Below, in pieces: positions 1 to 9,000 of a stretch of 30,160 nt of DNA (position 1 is the first letter of the stretch; each line of letters starts with the position of its first letter). This DNA comes from JBIKVP01 sp044356745. GTDB lineage: Bacteria; Pseudomonadota; Alphaproteobacteria; Rhizobiales; Beijerinckiaceae. A program made the translations under genes and the position numbers. Below the pieces are notes generated by a model, which saw only the letters and a program-made list of their open reading frames with translations, was not told the DNA's origin and searched no databases. The stretch spans positions 1-30,160 of the forward strand of contig JBIKVP010000019.1 of assembly GCA_044356745.1 (NCBI GenBank), written 5' to 3'.

Positions 1-57
1 AATCAAAACAACCTTAATAAAAAGATAACGCCAACTCTTCACTCACGAGGGGTATAT
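1..57 (-). mobile_element. End of an IS630-like insertion sequence (left copy, truncated by window edge)
   Basis: These 57 bases are an exact reverse complement of 30035-30091 near the other edge of the window. There the same sequence directly precedes an IS630-like transposase start, so this is taken as the transposase-proximal end of a second copy pointing leftwards out of the window. Its transposase start would lie about 11 bases beyond the edge. The outer junction reads GGGGTATAT, consistent with insertion at a TA dinucleotide as is typical of IS630/Tc1-type elements. The identity is seen directly; the family assignment comes from the right copy. Confidence 0.7.
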
Positions 58-120
58 ATCTCTATCTTTGTAAATTTCGATAATATTTGCAATAGCACAA
101 GCGAGTGCATATGGCGCAAC

Positions 121-558
121 TTAATCATCAATTAAAGCTATTTCGTTTTCTGCGTAGTCATACCCTTTTGATTCAACGTATTTATTGAGTTCTGCGTATT
201 TTTCTCTGAATTCTCTGAGTGCTTCAGGTGATATTTGAGCACTTCCTAATGTTGGATTTTTACCTAAAAATTTTGGAAGATCATATTTAGCGATTAAATC
301 TTGTAGGTAATCGCTAGGATCTTTGTGGGCTTTTTCATTTTCAATAAATGATGATGCAATATTTTCAAAATTAATACCAGCATCGACTAATTCTTCAATT
401 ATATTTTCATCATTTATTATTTTTTCAAAGAACTTATTTAAATTTTTCTGATTATTTATTTTACTTGCCTCAGAAAAATTTAGAACATCTGAATTAATAT
501 TATCAAGGGCAATTTTACCCTGCTCAACAAGACGATTATCGATTGTTTTAGCTGGCAT
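121..558 (-). CDS. Hypothetical protein, AT-rich orphan gene
   Basis: This encodes 145 residues that I do not recognise. The product is acidic and probably mostly helical, with many Asn, Asp, Glu, Ile and Lys residues. It has no signal peptide, membrane segment or obvious catalytic motif. The N-terminal half is rich in Asn/Ile/Glu, and the C-terminus ends in an acidic stretch (ALIDD). Base composition is far more AT-rich than that of the neighbouring moxR operon, and the gene ends about 65 bases from an IS630-like element end, so acquisition by transfer is plausible. There is no strong Shine-Dalgarno before the ATG, only an A-rich stretch. It is an open, intact reading frame, but expression is uncertain. 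Function unknown. Confidence 0.6.
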   Translation of the reverse strand: MPAKTIDNRLVEQGKIALDNINSDVLNFSEASKINNQKNLNKFFEKIINDENIIEELVDAGINFENIASSFIENEKAHKDPSDYLQDLIAKYDLPKFLGKNPTLGSAQISPEALREFREKYAELNKYVESKGYDYAENEIALIDD

Positions 559-685
559 TTTTTAAACTTTTTATCCAAAATCCCTACCCCATGAATACAT
601 AGCAAAATATCTATTATATATAGATAATAAGTATTACATTGGAATAGGAAAATTTAGTTGATGAGAAATTTAAAAAGGCAATCAT

Positions 686-714
686 TTGTCAATTCATGTG
701 TGGCTTTGTAAACT
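686..714 (+). promoter_or_regulatory. Candidate sigma-70 promoter for the moxR operon
   Basis: TTGTCA (5 of 6 match to the -35 consensus) is followed after 17 bases by TAAACT (4 of 6 match to -10). The site lies 60 bases before the moxR start in an AT-rich gap. Further downstream the heptamer GAATAGC occurs twice about 11 bases apart (745-762), possibly a regulator site. No transcription data are available. Confidence 0.4.
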
Positions 715-773
715 TAATGACATGATCATAAGAGAGCGGCATACGAATAGCTTTGGAATAGCAAAGGAACACT

Positions 774-1829
774 ATGACACGTATTTCACCTGCATCAACA
801 CATGTGCCTCATTCTGAACCTGTTTCCTCCCCACACGCGCATGTTTTACCAGAGCTTGATATACATGACGTAGAGCGAATCATTGCGCTTTTACAGGATG
901 CAAAACAGGAACTTGGCGCTGTCATTTTCGGGCAGGATCAGGTGATTGCACTCACACTTACAACATTGCTCTCAGGCGGACATGGGCTTTTGATTGGTTT
1001 GCCGGGTCTTGCTAAAACAAAACTTGTCGACACATTGGGACGCGTGCTTGGTCTTGATACGCGCCGTGTGCAGTTCACGCCCGATCTGATGCCCGGGGAT
1101 ATTCTGGGCAGTGAGATCCTTGATGAGGATGCAGAGAAAAAGCGTTTTTTCCGTTTTCTCAAAGGCCCTGTTTTTACATCATTGCTGATGGCCGATGAGA
1201 TTAATCGCGCCAGTCCACGCACGCAATCGGCACTGCTTCAAGCGATGCAGGAAGGTTACATCACCATCAATGGTGTGCGTTATGATTTGCCGCAACCGTT
1301 TCATGTGCTTGCGACACAAAACCCGATTGAGCAGGAAGGAACCTATCCACTCCCTGAAGCGCAACTTGATCGCTTTATCATGCAAATTGATGTGGGATAT
1401 CCTGACCGCGACGCTGAAAAACGGATGCTGCTTCAAACAACGGGCAGCATGGAGAGCGATACTTCACAGGTTATGACATCCAATGACCTGATCACGGCAC
1501 AGCACCTTGTGCGGCGCATGCCCATTGGTGAGCAGGTCGTGGAAGCGATTCTTGATCTAGTACAAGCAGCACGCCCTTCATTAGATGCAAGCGCAAACAG
1601 TGCCGGTACGATGCTCGCATGGGGCGCTGGGCCGCGTGCGGGGCAAGCACTCATGCTCGCGACACGGGCGCGCGCCCTCCTTGAGGGGCGTTTTGCACCC
1701 TCGCTTGATGATGTTAAAGCGCTTGCAGTCCCCATTTTAAAACATCGTTTAGCGCTCACCTACACAGCGCGCGCTGAGGGTGTGACGGTTGAGCATGTTA
1801 TTTTGAACCTGACACAAGGTTTGCGTTAA
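774..1829 (+). CDS. MoxR family AAA+ ATPase
   Basis: This is a 351-residue cytoplasmic AAA+ ATPase of the MoxR family. Such proteins act as chaperone-like ATPases and are usually encoded with DUF58 and von Willebrand-like proteins. Walker A is GLPGLAKT at about residues 74-82, Walker B is LLMADEIN at about 137-143, and the sensor-1 region ATQNPIEQEGTYPLPEAQLDR lies at about 180-200, a highly conserved MoxR signature. The first 30 residues are a variable leader. The ATG is preceded by AAAGGA at good spacing. It is the first gene of a four-gene plus-strand run (moxR, DUF58, DUF4159, large membrane protein). Family assignment is secure; the substrate is unknown. Confidence 0.95.
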   Translation: MTRISPASTHVPHSEPVSSPHAHVLPELDIHDVERIIALLQDAKQELGAVIFGQDQVIALTLTTLLSGGHGLLIGLPGLAKTKLVDTLGRVLGLDTRRVQFTPDLMPGDILGSEILDEDAEKKRFFRFLKGPVFTSLLMADEINRASPRTQSALLQAMQEGYITINGVRYDLPQPFHVLATQNPIEQEGTYPLPEAQLDRFIMQIDVGYPDRDAEKRMLLQTTGSMESDTSQVMTSNDLITAQHLVRRMPIGEQVVEAILDLVQAARPSLDASANSAGTMLAWGAGPRAGQALMLATRARALLEGRFAPSLDDVKALAVPILKHRLALTYTARAEGVTVEHVILNLTQGLR

Positions 1830-1908
1830 GATGATTACACAGTGTTCATAGTCATTCCAGCTTTACCGCTCTTCCTCTCAGGAGGAGGATAAGACATAGA
1901 CTCGCTTT

Positions 1909-2892
1909 ATGTCTCCTAACTTTAAGGTTGCAACACGTATGGTGGGTTCGCCCTTTATTGTTTCGTCACGCAGTGCATCCTTATCAGATGCTCGCGCAAG
2001 ACGTGTTGCTCAAGCGCATATGCTTGCTGCACGCATGCCGCATCTAAAGATGGAAGCGCGACATGTGGTCTCTGCCATTTATGGAATGCATGGTCGTAGA
2101 CAATCGGGGGTGGGGGAAACATTCTGGCAATACCGTCCGTATCAGCTTGGTGAATCCATGCGGCGAATTGATTGGCGACGCTCAAGCCGTGATGATCGGC
2201 TTTATGTGCGTGAACGCGAATGGGAAGCGGCACATGTCGTTTATCTGTGGATTGATCGCTCAGAGTCGATGGATTTTTCGTCGCTTTCAAGTGGCATGAC
2301 GAAACTTGATCGTGCGATGGTTCTGATGCTTGCTCTCGCTGATGCACTTGTTGATGCAGGTGAAAGCGTTGGTGTGCTGGACGCCATGAAACCCAAATCT
2401 ATACGTCATATTATTGAACATATTAGCGATATATTGATGCGGGATGATGCCATTCATGAAGGCCAAACCCAGCCATTACCCTTGCCCTTGCCGCAACCAC
2501 TTCCCTCACATGCGGATGTGATTATTTTCACCGACGCACTTGAAGATCTTGAAACTCTCCGTCAACGCCTTAAAGCCATTGCGCAAAACGGTGCGCGTGG
2601 TTTTGTTGTCCATGTCATTGATCCTGTTGAGGAGGCGTTTCCTTACACCGGTCAAATTCACCTGATTGAACGTGAGACAGGTTTAGAGCTTAATGCGGGT
2701 GATGGGCAAGCTTGGGGGGAGCGTTATCGACAGCGCTTTGCAGCACATAAAGATATGTTGATGTCGTTATGTCGCACGTTAAACTGGCGTTATATGGTCC
2801 ATCATACGGATCGCCCTGCCTCTGAAGCTGCCCTTGGCTTGATGTTGGCGCTCGCGCCTGCATCGCCACGTCAGCAGAATGGGGGACGTTGA
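1909..2892 (+). CDS. DUF58 domain-containing protein
   Basis: This 327-residue protein is the usual partner of MoxR ATPases. The DUF58 signature YRPYQLGESMRRIDWRRSSR followed by LYVREREWE lies at about residues 78-108. It is followed by an IDRSESMDF segment resembling the metal-site DxSxS of von Willebrand A domains. No clear membrane segment is visible. The start is not certain: the strong ribosome-binding sequence GGAGGAGG (1881-1888) is 20 bases before the ATG with an in-frame TAG at 1897 between them, and ATG 1939 is an alternative. The stop overlaps the next start (TGATG), indicating translational coupling in the operon. Confidence 0.9.
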   Translation: MSPNFKVATRMVGSPFIVSSRSASLSDARARRVAQAHMLAARMPHLKMEARHVVSAIYGMHGRRQSGVGETFWQYRPYQLGESMRRIDWRRSSRDDRLYVREREWEAAHVVYLWIDRSESMDFSSLSSGMTKLDRAMVLMLALADALVDAGESVGVLDAMKPKSIRHIIEHISDILMRDDAIHEGQTQPLPLPLPQPLPSHADVIIFTDALEDLETLRQRLKAIAQNGARGFVVHVIDPVEEAFPYTGQIHLIERETGLELNAGDGQAWGERYRQRFAAHKDMLMSLCRTLNWRYMVHHTDRPASEAALGLMLALAPASPRQQNGGR

Positions 2893-5759
2893 TGCTTGGT
2901 GGTTTTTCGTTTCTTCTCCCGAGTGCTTTAATCGGTTTAATGGCCTTGCCCTTATTATGGTGGCTTTTAAAAGTCACTCCGCCGCGTCCACAACGGATTG
3001 TATTTCCGCCATTGAAAATTATGGCGGATCTCATCCCTGAAAAACTCTCTGCGCAAAAAACACCATGGTGGCTTTTACTCTTGAGACTTTTCGCGCTCTT
3101 AGTTGCGATTATGATCCTTGCTGGCCCATTCTGGCAACGTCCTCAAAGCGCGATATCTGTCAGTGATAAGCCGCTTATTCTCATGATGGATACAAGCGCA
3201 CTGGCTGCGCCTGATTGGGATGTGCGCATCAAGGCGGCCGTAGAAACGCTTGATCAAGCCCAACGTATCAATCGCAATGTGATCGTTGTGACAACAACCG
3301 ATGGCATCATCCATTCTCACAATGATTTTTCAGGTGAGCCGGCTCCTATCGCGATTGAGCGTGTCCGCGCTCTTAAGCCTCAAGGGCTTATTCCTTTACC
3401 GGATCACCTGATACAAACGCTTGATGATCTTGCTCAGGCGCTGCCTCAAACAGATGTGACATGGATTGCATCACATGTCACCATTCATGATTTAAACACG
3501 GATCAATTCTCACGATCACTCAGCCGTTTCGCTTCCGTTACAATACACCATGCGCCTGATCATATGCTGATTGGCATTCGCGATGCGCAGCAAACAGCGC
3601 AAGGCTTGGTGATGCATCTCACCCGTAGCAGCAGCAGTGCGCCATCGTCCATCACACTGACTGCACGCGACGCGCAAGGATTAGTCACTGGACAAGCAAA
3701 CGCTGTCTTTGAGGCAGAGGCGCGTGAAACCACTGCACTTTTTAATTTGCCGATAGACATTCGCAACACCATTAAACGCGTCGAGATTACACCGGTTAAA
3801 AGCGCGGCTCATGTATGGTTGATGGACGCACGCAATCAGCGCCAACGTGTTGGTTTGATGAGCGGCATCGGGCGTGATGCGGCACAGCCTTTGCTCATGC
3901 CAACCCATTATTTAAGCAAAGCGCTTGAAAATATTGCCGATGTGCGCGTTGAACATGGCGCTATTGCGGATGCGGTGGATAATTTACTCAATGCCCGCGT
4001 GCGTATCATCATGATGGCAGATGTGGGTACACTTGATGACAAGACTCAAGCGCGTCTGAATGATTTTTTGCGTGAAGGAGGTGTCCTCATTCGCTTTGCG
4101 GGGCAACGCCTTGCTTATGCGCCTGATACTTTAACGCCTGTGCGCTTGCGACGTGGTGGGCGTCAATTTGGTGGGGCACTGTCATGGGATCAACCTAAAT
4201 CGCTTGCTCCTTTTCCTGTGAATAGTCCTTTTGTAGCCTTCCTTATTCCCTCTGATGTGACAGTGTCGCGTCAATTAATGGCAGAGCCTTCCCTTGATTT
4301 GAATACAAAAACGTGGGCGGCACTTAATGACGGTACGCCGATTGTAACTGCTGAAACACGGGGTGAAGGACGCCTTGTTCTGTTTCATATGACGGCTGAT
4401 CCTGCATGGTCAAATCTGCCGCTCTCAAAGCTTTTCATTGATATGCTTCAAGCAATTGTCACGCTTGCTCCTACGCCTGAACACATTGAGGCAAGCACGC
4501 CCTCAACCGACATACGCATAGAGCTTCCCACACTTCCCCTAGTTCAAAGTCTTGATGGCTTTGGTCAGCTTTTAGCATCCCCACCAGCATCAAAGGATAT
4601 AAAACCGCTTCCCATCACATTTATTCAGCGCGCGAGCATGGCGCATCCTGCGGGATGGTACGGGGAAGCGCGTACAGGAGGCACGTCACAGCGTGCCATC
4701 AATGTTATGAGTAGCGCAGATTATTTCGTTCCCGTTATTATTTCGCATCCGAATATCCGTTTTCATGCCCTTGATGTGATGAGCCGCCTTGATTTGCGCG
4801 GATTTTTCCTGATGATGCTCATTATGCTGATGGCTCTTGATACTGTGATCACCCTCTTTTTAGGGGGGCATTTAAAACGCTCTCGCTTAAAAACCGCATT
4901 GACGCGTGCTGCACTTATCCTTGTGATTGCTTCTAGCGCATTGGTAACACATGGAGCTTTGAGCACGCTTGACGCACAGCAAGTTACGGCTCCCCTACCC
5001 GCAAGTGCACGCCTTGAATCAGCACTCAGCTTCCGTTTGGCTTACGTTATCACGGGGGATGTAACGATTGATCGCACGAGCTTAGCGGGTCTTAATGGAT
5101 TAAGCGCAGTCTTGCGTGAGCGCACATCGGTAGAGCCCACAGAGCCGATTGGAATTAATCTTGAAAAGGATGAATTGAGCTTTTACCCGCTGCTTTATTG
5201 GCCGATGACACCCAATCGTCCATTGCCTTCACAAAATGCGATACGTCGGCTTGATGCTTATATGAAAAATGGCGGAACGGTGCTGTTTGATACGAAAGAT
5301 GCGAATACGCTTTCTGTGACAGGGAATGCGAGTGCTCCCACACCTGCGACGCTTTATCTGCGACAGATCCTTGCAACGCTTGATATTCCCGAGCTTGAGC
5401 CTCTCCCGCAAGACCATGTGCTGACCCGTGCCTTTTATCTGCTGGAGGATCTGGCAGGGCGTTATGGAACAGGGCGTACTTGGACCGAGCGCTTGCCTCC
5501 TCTTGATGAAACGGGTCAGAGGATGCCTGCGCGGGGGGGAGATGGTATTTCGCCGCTCATTATCACAAGCAATGATTGGGCGAGTGCGTGGGCAGTTGGC
5601 TCGCGTGGAGAGCCACTTTTCGCGATTGTTGGCGGCACAGAGCGTCAGAGAGAAATGGCTTATCGTGCGGGGGTCAACCTTGTCATGTATGCACTAACAG
5701 GCAATTATAAAGCTGATCAAGTGCATGTTGCGCCGCTTCTTGAACGTTTGGGGCAGTGA
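2892..5759 (+). CDS. BatA N-terminal / DUF4159 membrane protein
   Basis: This is a protein of about 955 residues. The N-terminus has the BatA (aerotolerance regulator N-terminal) layout: a hydrophobic helix at about 8-27, an RPxxIVFPPLKIM-type segment, then a second helix at about 59-80 ending in LAGPFW. The middle region is predicted extracytoplasmic. Two further hydrophobic segments lie at about 635-655 and 670-690. The C-terminal 240 residues are DUF4159, recognisable from FRLAYVITGD, LSAVLRERTSVEP and FYPLLYWPMTP. ATG 2892 overlaps the DUF58 stop by one base; a TTG one codon earlier is possible. Domain assignment comes from family knowledge; the cellular role is not established. It is likely a scaffold working with MoxR in the cell envelope. 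Confidence 0.88.
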   Translation: MLGGFSFLLPSALIGLMALPLLWWLLKVTPPRPQRIVFPPLKIMADLIPEKLSAQKTPWWLLLLRLFALLVAIMILAGPFWQRPQSAISVSDKPLILMMDTSALAAPDWDVRIKAAVETLDQAQRINRNVIVVTTTDGIIHSHNDFSGEPAPIAIERVRALKPQGLIPLPDHLIQTLDDLAQALPQTDVTWIASHVTIHDLNTDQFSRSLSRFASVTIHHAPDHMLIGIRDAQQTAQGLVMHLTRSSSSAPSSITLTARDAQGLVTGQANAVFEAEARETTALFNLPIDIRNTIKRVEITPVKSAAHVWLMDARNQRQRVGLMSGIGRDAAQPLLMPTHYLSKALENIADVRVEHGAIADAVDNLLNARVRIIMMADVGTLDDKTQARLNDFLREGGVLIRFAGQRLAYAPDTLTPVRLRRGGRQFGGALSWDQPKSLAPFPVNSPFVAFLIPSDVTVSRQLMAEPSLDLNTKTWAALNDGTPIVTAETRGEGRLVLFHMTADPAWSNLPLSKLFIDMLQAIVTLAPTPEHIEASTPSTDIRIELPTLPLVQSLDGFGQLLASPPASKDIKPLPITFIQRASMAHPAGWYGEARTGGTSQRAINVMSSADYFVPVIISHPNIRFHALDVMSRLDLRGFFLMMLIMLMALDTVITLFLGGHLKRSRLKTALTRAALILVIASSALVTHGALSTLDAQQVTAPLPASARLESALSFRLAYVITGDVTIDRTSLAGLNGLSAVLRERTSVEPTEPIGINLEKDELSFYPLLYWPMTPNRPLPSQNAIRRLDAYMKNGGTVLFDTKDANTLSVTGNASAPTPATLYLRQILATLDIPELEPLPQDHVLTRAFYLLEDLAGRYGTGRTWTERLPPLDETGQRMPARGGDGISPLIITSNDWASAWAVGSRGEPLFAIVGGTERQREMAYRAGVNLVMYALTGNYKADQVHVAPLLERLGQ

Positions 5760-5764
5760 TCGGC

Positions 5765-7858
5765 ATGACTTTTTTCAACAATTTCACCATTCACTTTGCG
5801 CCCCTTATGACAGGGTGGATACTTTACAGCTTGCTTATGCTGCTTGCGGCGAGTGCAGTGCTAAGCCTTATTTTGATGCGGACACGCGGCGTGATGCGCA
5901 CGGCGATCCTTGGTCTGATTGCATTGGCTTTACTCAATCCTGTGGTGGAGCATGTTCAGCGCGAGCCGCTTAAAGATATTGTTGTTGTGCTGAGTGATGA
6001 GAGTGGTTCTCAAACGCTTGATAATCGCCTGATACAGACCCGAACCGCCCGTGATGATCTGATGCGTCAACTTGCACAATGGCCTGATATTGAGATCAGG
6101 GAGCGTACGTTTAGCCCCTCTCCCCATGCAGAGGGAACTGCGCTTATCAGCGCGATGCAGCAAACACTCAATGATTTGCCTGTTGAGCGTCTTGCTGGTG
6201 TCCTCATGATCACCGACGGGATTATTCACGATGTTCCTGTTGCCAATGCTTTTACGCCTCTTAAAGCACCATTGCACGTTTTGCTCACAGGAAAAAGCAA
6301 TGAGAAAGATCGTTTGCTGCGTGTTTTAGAAGCTCCCCGTTTTGGCCTTGTGGGCAAAGAATCTAGTATCCGCGTGCGTCTTGATGAAACGGGCGGTAAT
6401 GGGCAAAATGCAGAGTTGACGATCCGTGTTGATGGTATCATTAAACGGCGCGCGCGACTTCAGGCTGGTGTGCCGATTACGCTCAATGTCACGCTTGAAC
6501 ATGCAGGCGCGAATATTGTGGAGCTTGATCTTTCACCGCTTGAAGGGGAGCTGACGCTTCTCAACAATAAGGCTGTGGTCAGCATTGAGGGCGTGCGCGA
6601 TAAACTTAAAGTTTTACTGGTTTCAGGAGAGCCTCATGCGGGTGAGCGCACGTGGCGGAACTTACTCAAATCTGATCCAAATGTGGATCTTGTGCATTTT
6701 ACGATTTTGCGCCCCCCTGAAAAACAGGATAACATCCCCATCAATGAGCTTGCGTTGATCGCGTTCCCCACGCGTGAGCTGTTTCAGGTCAAGATCAATG
6801 AATTTGACCTGATTATTCTTGATCGCTATGCCAATCAAAGCATTCTGCCCATTCCTTATTATGAAAATATCGCCCGTTTCGTGATGGAAGGGGGGGCATT
6901 ACTTGTTGCATCAGGGCCTGAATTTGCAGGATCAAGCAGTTTAGCGACAACTCCGCTTGTGCATGTTCTGCCGGCATCCGCCAACGGCCAAGTGTTTGAG
7001 CAAGCCTTTAAACCGCGCATCACGACGCTTGGCACGCGTCACCCTGTCACGCGCGATCTTATTCCTGATGCGCACATGTCATCGCCACAATGGGGGGAAT
7101 GGGGACGCATTTTAGGCACATCACGCGTGCGCGGAATGACGATCATGAGTGATGGCCAAGAACGACCTCTCCTCGTGCTGGCGCATGAGGGCAAGGGTCG
7201 TGTGGGACTGCTGTTGTCCGATCATGCTTGGCTATGGGCACGCGGATTTCAAGAAGGTGGACCTCATGCTGATCTACTACGTCGGCTAAGCCATTGGCTC
7301 ATGAAAGAGCCTGATCTATACGAAGAAGCGCTGCGCGCGACTTCGCGTGATGGGCAGATCATTGTCACACGTCAGAGCATGGGTGAGCGTGTATCTCCTG
7401 CCCGTGTCACATTTCCCGATGGTTCAGAGCGCACTGTGACACTTGAACCCGCACGTGCGGGTTTGTGGCAGACAACATTTGATGCGCCGCAAACAGGGCT
7501 TGTTAAAATTACGCAAGATCAACTCAACGCCCTTGTTGGTGTTGGCACGCTCAATGCCCGTGAATATCAAGATGTGATCCGCACAGATCGTTTGCTGCGT
7601 CCCCTTGTTGAGCTTACGGGGGGCACGATCCGTCCTTTATCCGAGCGCGGGGATGATCTTAGTCTGCCACGCCTTGTACGTGGTGATGTGAGCACATCAG
7701 ACACCATCGCGCTACGCCCTTTGAGCAGTTCACGCATCACGGGGGTGAGTCTTATTCCGCTTATTATGGGGCTCATCGGCTTTTTAACGCTGATTGTGCC
7801 GTTGATTGGCATGTGGCTTTATGAAGGACGCTCAACGCGGCAAAGCCAACGTGGTTAG
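5765..7858 (+). CDS. Large membrane protein of the MoxR/DUF58 locus (glutamine amidotransferase-like fold)
   Basis: This protein of about 697 residues has two N-terminal hydrophobic helices (about 13-32 and 40-55) and one near the C-terminus (about 665-690), with a large region between them probably outside the cytoplasm. After the first helices comes a VVLSDESGSQTL segment, like the metal-site DxSxS of vWA domains. The centre carries LLVSGEPHAGERTWRNLLKS and FTILRPPEKQD. Similar segments occur in conserved alphaproteobacterial membrane proteins with a class I glutamine amidotransferase-like fold; I see no convincing catalytic Cys-His-Glu triad. GTG 5756 overlapping the previous stop is an alternative start. 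It is the last gene of the operon, and its TAG overlaps the TAA of arsC on the other strand. Confidence 0.85.
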   Translation: MTFFNNFTIHFAPLMTGWILYSLLMLLAASAVLSLILMRTRGVMRTAILGLIALALLNPVVEHVQREPLKDIVVVLSDESGSQTLDNRLIQTRTARDDLMRQLAQWPDIEIRERTFSPSPHAEGTALISAMQQTLNDLPVERLAGVLMITDGIIHDVPVANAFTPLKAPLHVLLTGKSNEKDRLLRVLEAPRFGLVGKESSIRVRLDETGGNGQNAELTIRVDGIIKRRARLQAGVPITLNVTLEHAGANIVELDLSPLEGELTLLNNKAVVSIEGVRDKLKVLLVSGEPHAGERTWRNLLKSDPNVDLVHFTILRPPEKQDNIPINELALIAFPTRELFQVKINEFDLIILDRYANQSILPIPYYENIARFVMEGGALLVASGPEFAGSSSLATTPLVHVLPASANGQVFEQAFKPRITTLGTRHPVTRDLIPDAHMSSPQWGEWGRILGTSRVRGMTIMSDGQERPLLVLAHEGKGRVGLLLSDHAWLWARGFQEGGPHADLLRRLSHWLMKEPDLYEEALRATSRDGQIIVTRQSMGERVSPARVTFPDGSERTVTLEPARAGLWQTTFDAPQTGLVKITQDQLNALVGVGTLNAREYQDVIRTDRLLRPLVELTGGTIRPLSERGDDLSLPRLVRGDVSTSDTIALRPLSSSRITGVSLIPLIMGLIGFLTLIVPLIGMWLYEGRSTRQSQRG

Positions 7859-8289
7859 GCAACGCGCTGACCGTGTTCATCAATCAACAACGCACCATCT
7901 TCCTTATAGAAAGGGCCTTGAGGAAGCTGATCCAGCAGATCAATCACAGCCTCACTGGGGCGGCAAAGCTTTACACCCTTTGGCGTGGTGACAAACGGGC
8001 GATTGACGAGCACAGGGTAAAGGCACATCGCTTCAAGTAGCGCATCTTCACTGATGCCTGCCTCAAGCAGACCAAGCTCACGAGCCGGTGATTTGGTCTC
8101 GCGCAATGCCTCACGCGCCGTCACGTTCGCGTTCTCAAACAGATTAATCAGTTGCTCACGTGTCCATCCTGTCTCAAGATAGTGGATGACATCAGGCGCA
8201 TATCCCGCCGCTTCAATCAACGCAAGAACATTGCGCGATGTGCCACACTCTGGATTATGATAAATGGTGATGGGAAATGGCTGTGTCAT
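7855..8289 (-). CDS. arsC: Arsenate reductase (glutaredoxin-dependent), ArsC family
   Basis: This 144-residue cytoplasmic protein belongs to the thioredoxin-fold ArsC family, which reduces arsenate to arsenite with glutathione/glutaredoxin. It begins ITIYHNPECGTSRNVL with the catalytic cysteine at Cys15. LYPVLVNRPFVTTPKGVKLCRPSE at about 96-119 carries the arginines that bind arsenate in family members. ATG 8289 is chosen over a start 7 codons upstream because GGGGGGA lies at proper spacing before it. It begins 4 bases after the fliQ stop, so it sits at the end of a flagellar operon; no arsR, arsB or acr3 is nearby. A broader ArsC-like reductase role is possible. Confidence 0.88.
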   Translation of the reverse strand: MTQPFPITIYHNPECGTSRNVLALIEAAGYAPDVIHYLETGWTREQLINLFENANVTAREALRETKSPARELGLLEAGISEDALLEAMCLYPVLVNRPFVTTPKGVKLCRPSEAVIDLLDQLPQGPFYKEDGALLIDEHGQRVA

Positions 8290-8293
8290 CTTG

Positions 8294-8560
8294 TCATCCC
8301 CCCGACACAATTTTTTCAGCGACGCGGGTCATATAGCTTGCCATGGCATCGCCCATATACGGAAGCATCAGCATCAGCGTGGCAAAGACTGCGAGAATTT
8401 TAGGCACGAAAATCAAGGTTTGTTCCTGAATTTGTGTGAGCGCTTGGATCAGTGAGACAATCAGACCGACAAACAGCGCAACCAACATGACAGGTGCACC
8501 AACTTTTAAAAAGGTGATGATGCCGTCTCGTCCCACATCAAGTATCATCGCGGCATTCAT
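8294..8560 (-). CDS. fliQ: Flagellar export apparatus protein FliQ
   Basis: This 88-residue integral membrane protein of the flagellar type III export gate has the family's usual length. It has two hydrophobic helices at about 18-40 and 50-75 and the conserved core GAPVMLVALFVGLIVSLIQALTQIQEQTL followed by FVPKI. It follows fliE after a 97-base gap and is followed within 4 bases by arsC. The order flgB-flgC-fliE-fliQ is common in alphaproteobacteria. FliP, FliR and FlhA are not in the window. Confidence 0.95.
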   Translation of the reverse strand: MNAAMILDVGRDGIITFLKVGAPVMLVALFVGLIVSLIQALTQIQEQTLIFVPKILAVFATLMLMLPYMGDAMASYMTRVAEKIVSGG

Positions 8561-8657
8561 AAGAGACCTTTTTCCGTTAAATATCCGAGCGTATCATTTT
8601 TGTGCTTAACAGTGTTAGCATCGCGGCTTTAGCACGTCTTTTCAAGCGCTTCGCAAC

Positions 8658-8999
8658 TTAAACCTGCATTCTGAGCACTTCTTCATATGCGGCAATGGCA
8701 CGGTTGCGAATTTCAGACATGGTTTGAATAAGGGTTTCTGCTTTCGTCACGGCTGTAACAACATTGACGAGATTAGCTTCCCCGCGTGCCGCGGCTGTCA
8801 TTTGAGCATCAGCTTGTGCACCGCTTGAAACGACCGTTTTAATCGCTTGATCGACTAATCCTGAAAAGTTGGGTTTAGGGGCTTGTGTCGTCTCTAAACC
8901 AAGACCCATAGCCACTTTATTGGTGCCTTTGCCGGCATCTTTAACGTTTATGCCTTGCGCGGCATTATAGGCATTAGCGGCATAAGATGAAGCAACCAT
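8658..8999 (-). CDS. fliE: Flagellar hook-basal body complex protein FliE
   Basis: This 113-residue protein joins the MS ring to the rod. The FliE pattern is clear in the C-terminal half: FSGLVDQAIKTV, then ANLVNVVTAVTKAETLIQTMSEIRNRAIAAYEEVLRMQV, including the family's terminal YEEVLRMQV. The N-terminal 45 residues are variable. ATG 8999 starts one base after the flgC TGA stop (TGATATG), so translation is coupled. Confidence 0.95.
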   Translation of the reverse strand: MVASSYAANAYNAAQGINVKDAGKGTNKVAMGLGLETTQAPKPNFSGLVDQAIKTVVSSGAQADAQMTAAARGEANLVNVVTAVTKAETLIQTMSEIRNRAIAAYEEVLRMQV

Positions 9000-9000
9000 A

